NCBI GenBank assembly: GCA_937891015.1
Contig: CALAPY010000020.1
Location: 1 to 64,000, forward strand
DNA from: UBA2108 sp002713215
GTDB taxonomy: Bacteria; Bacteroidota; Bacteroidia; Flavobacteriales_G; Salibacteraceae
Direction of reading: 5' to 3'
Length of the DNA stretch: 64,000 bases
Shown here: piece by piece, positions 63,125 to 64,000 of the stretch
Layout: each line of letters opens with the position of its first letter
Position numbering within the stretch: position 1 is the stretch's first letter
Translations under genes and position numbers: made by a program
Notes under the pieces: generated by a model
The model's input: the letters and a program-made list of their open reading frames with translations, nothing else
What the model was told of the DNA's origin: nothing
Databases searched by the model: none

Positions 63125-63682
63125 CTAGTTAACCGGAGAAAATCGATACTTATAAAAAATCTGTCCAATGGTTTTTCGAATATCGTCTCCATGATCAATT
63201 TTGTTTTCATCGATCGTCTTTTTTCCAACCCCTTGCCAAACCAACTTATTTTCCTTTGAGTCCACCAGGTCTATAATCAATGTACCTTCCGTAAACTCAA
63301 CCACATTTATATCGGTATAGCCGGTTCCATAACCATAGTAAGGACCATAATAATATGGGCTTCCCCCGTAATATCCATAATTGGTAGTCCTAACTTCCTG
63401 CTTGGTATCAACTTTTACGTAAAACGAAATCCACAAATCGGGATTTGCCGATTCTATGTATCCCTTCTGTGTCATTTGTTCCCGAATATTAGTAACAATA
63501 TGATTCAGATTTCTTTTGTTAATTCTTTCGGGGTCAACTGCTCCAACACCTACCTCATGGGTTTTGATATTAAAGGTTTTGTATTTTCCAAAATCAACTG
63601 TTTTATCGTAATCGGTAACAACCGAAACAGAGCTACACGAATAAAAGGTAAAAGCAACAATAAAAATGGCCAGGTATCTCAT
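63125..63682 (-). CDS. DUF4136 lipoprotein
   Basis: 185 residues from the ATG at 63682; the frame is open for 59 codons upstream, but the signal peptide starts here (MRYLAIFIVAFTFYSC with a lipobox). The mature domain is DUF4136 (VVTDYDKTVDFGKYKTFNI, then a C-terminal GTLIIDLVDSKENKLVWQGVG). A Tyr/Gly-rich insert (about 115-135, GGSPYYYGPYYGYGTGY) interrupts it. Function is unknown; such lipoproteins are common in Bacteroidota. A GACTTTTG, one base off the promoter consensus, lies about 25 nt upstream. Confidence 0.85.
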   Translation of the reverse strand: MRYLAIFIVAFTFYSCSSVSVVTDYDKTVDFGKYKTFNIKTHEVGVGAVDPERINKRNLNHIVTNIREQMTQKGYIESANPDLWISFYVKVDTKQEVRTTNYGYYGGSPYYYGPYYGYGTGYTDINVVEFTEGTLIIDLVDSKENKLVWQGVGKKTIDENKIDHGDDIRKTIGQIFYKYRFSPVN

Positions 63683-63732
63683 CTGTTTTAATTTGATGGC
63701 AAGTATACAAAAGTCTGGCTCCTTTGTGAGAT

Positions 63733-63770
63733 AATACGAAGTATTTCGAATTGTTCCAATAAGAATTATT
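63733..63770. promoter_or_regulatory. Two tandem 13-bp palindromes upstream of the PLP-enzyme gene
   Basis: AATACGAAGTATT (63733-63745) and AATAAGAATTATT (63758-63770) share AATA-N-GAA-N-TATT and start 25 bp apart. They lie 38 bp before the candidate -7 element at 63808-63815 and are placed like a repressor or activator site. Confidence 0.42.
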
Positions 63771-63807
63771 TCATCACAATTTGAAAAATATGATGCAGAA
63801 TTAACCA

Positions 63808-63815
63808 TATTTTTG
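63808..63815 (+). promoter_or_regulatory. -7 element (TATTTTTG) for the PLP-enzyme gene
   Basis: An exact match 71 nt before the ATG at 63887, implying a leader of about 65 nt. Confidence 0.38.
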
Positions 63816-63886
63816 GCGCTCTTTTGAACATTTAAAACAATCTGTGAAGGGTTAATCACTCACATTCAGAACAAAGATTACATAAA

Positions 63887-64000
63887 ATGAAATTTGGAAC
63901 TAAAGCCATACATGGTGGCTTATCACATGATGCTGCAACAGGAGCGATAATGACTCCAATTTATCAAACTTCAACCTATGCACAGTCCGAACCTGGTGCT
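63887..64000 (+). CDS. Cys/Met-metabolism PLP-dependent enzyme, 5' end only (cystathionine gamma-synthase/lyase-like)
   Basis: The first 38 residues run off the right edge. MKFGTKAIHGGLSHDAATGAI and TPIYQTSTYAQ are the classic N-terminus of the trans-sulfuration family (MetB, MetC, cystathionine gamma-lyase, methionine gamma-lyase). Which member it is cannot be told without the active-site region. Two palindromes and a promoter element lie upstream. Confidence 0.85.
   Translation, partial: MKFGTKAIHGGLSHDAATGAIMTPIYQTSTYAQSEPGA

Noticed and set aside
63683..63859. N-terminal extension of the DUF4136 frame
   Set aside because: It would bury the signal peptide and lipobox 60 residues into the protein.
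63820..63886. Possible SAM riboswitch in the leader of the Cys/Met gene
   Set aside because: The leader is about 65 nt, too short for SAM-I, and only 4-5-bp hairpins are visible; no conserved core was found.

Overview
The window reads as chromosomal DNA of a Bacteroidota bacterium, most likely order Flavobacteriales. Four lines of evidence support this. Type IX secretion (T9SS)/gliding genes are present (gldE, gldD, and a PorW/SprE-type lipoprotein). Four secreted proteins end in T9SS sorting domains. The octamer TAnnTTTG (the Bacteroidota -7 element) recurs 8-38 nt before start codons. The base composition is AT-rich, with frequent TTG/GTG starts and tight, overlapping gene packing. The genus cannot be fixed from sequence alone. 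I see no rRNA, tRNA, CRISPR array, insertion sequence or prophage. No gene-free stretch exceeds 300 bases; the longest is 271 bases, between rpmF and fabH.

Layout. 1-3.9 kb: 3' end of mutY, ssb, gldE-gldD, then ctaA (heme A synthase) and a tiny lipoprotein on the minus strand. 4.1-8.2 kb: tatC translationally coupled to a DUF5686 outer-membrane protein, then lptB. 8.3-12 kb: an OmpR-type response regulator, its histidine kinase and a SulP anion transporter, with four 7-bp direct repeats at exact 11-bp spacing in front of the transporter. 12-16.9 kb (minus): DUF2071 protein, a T9SS-exported choice-of-anchor V protein, an M28 peptidase/glutaminyl-cyclase-like lipoprotein, an SDR threonine dehydrogenase and a dihaem peroxidase. 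17-19.3 kb: hmgA-hppD of tyrosine catabolism, ending in a bidirectional terminator shared with a T9SS PNGase F-like protein. 21.8-28.5 kb: pepA, pdxA, then DUF177-rpmF, fabH, accB and accC (fatty-acid initiation). 28.5-34.3 kb: M23 peptidase divergent from sprE, bactofilin, DUF5684 protein, acyl-CoA thioesterase and hemJ. 34.4-38.4 kb: a T9SS cargo protein, then a three-gene cassette of ECF sigma factor, inner-membrane/beta-barrel protein and PKD lipoprotein. 38.4-43 kb: trpS, DinB-like protein and polA. 43-50.3 kb: two GT-C-type membrane proteins, one of them lodged between scoA and scoB, then PBP1A. 50.5-64 kb: marR, a DOMON protein, a 1465-residue AsmA-like protein, aroA-pabA-fructosamine kinase, a T9SS serine protease with lipoprotein, RidA, a serine hydrolase, DUF2147 and DUF4136 proteins, and the start of a Cys/Met-metabolism PLP enzyme.

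Themes. Much of the window serves the envelope: T9SS/gliding, LPS transport, peptidoglycan synthesis and hydrolysis, Tat export, and OM proteins of unknown role. The rest is core metabolism. The least expected signals are the PhoB-like operator array at 10335-10374, the sigma/anti-sigma-barrel/lipoprotein cassette, the GT-C gene inside the CoA-transferase operon, the tandem 13-bp palindromes at 63733-63770, and a GC-rich inverted repeat with a 59-nt loop at 63040-63114. Function calls rest on motif recognition by eye; no database search was run.
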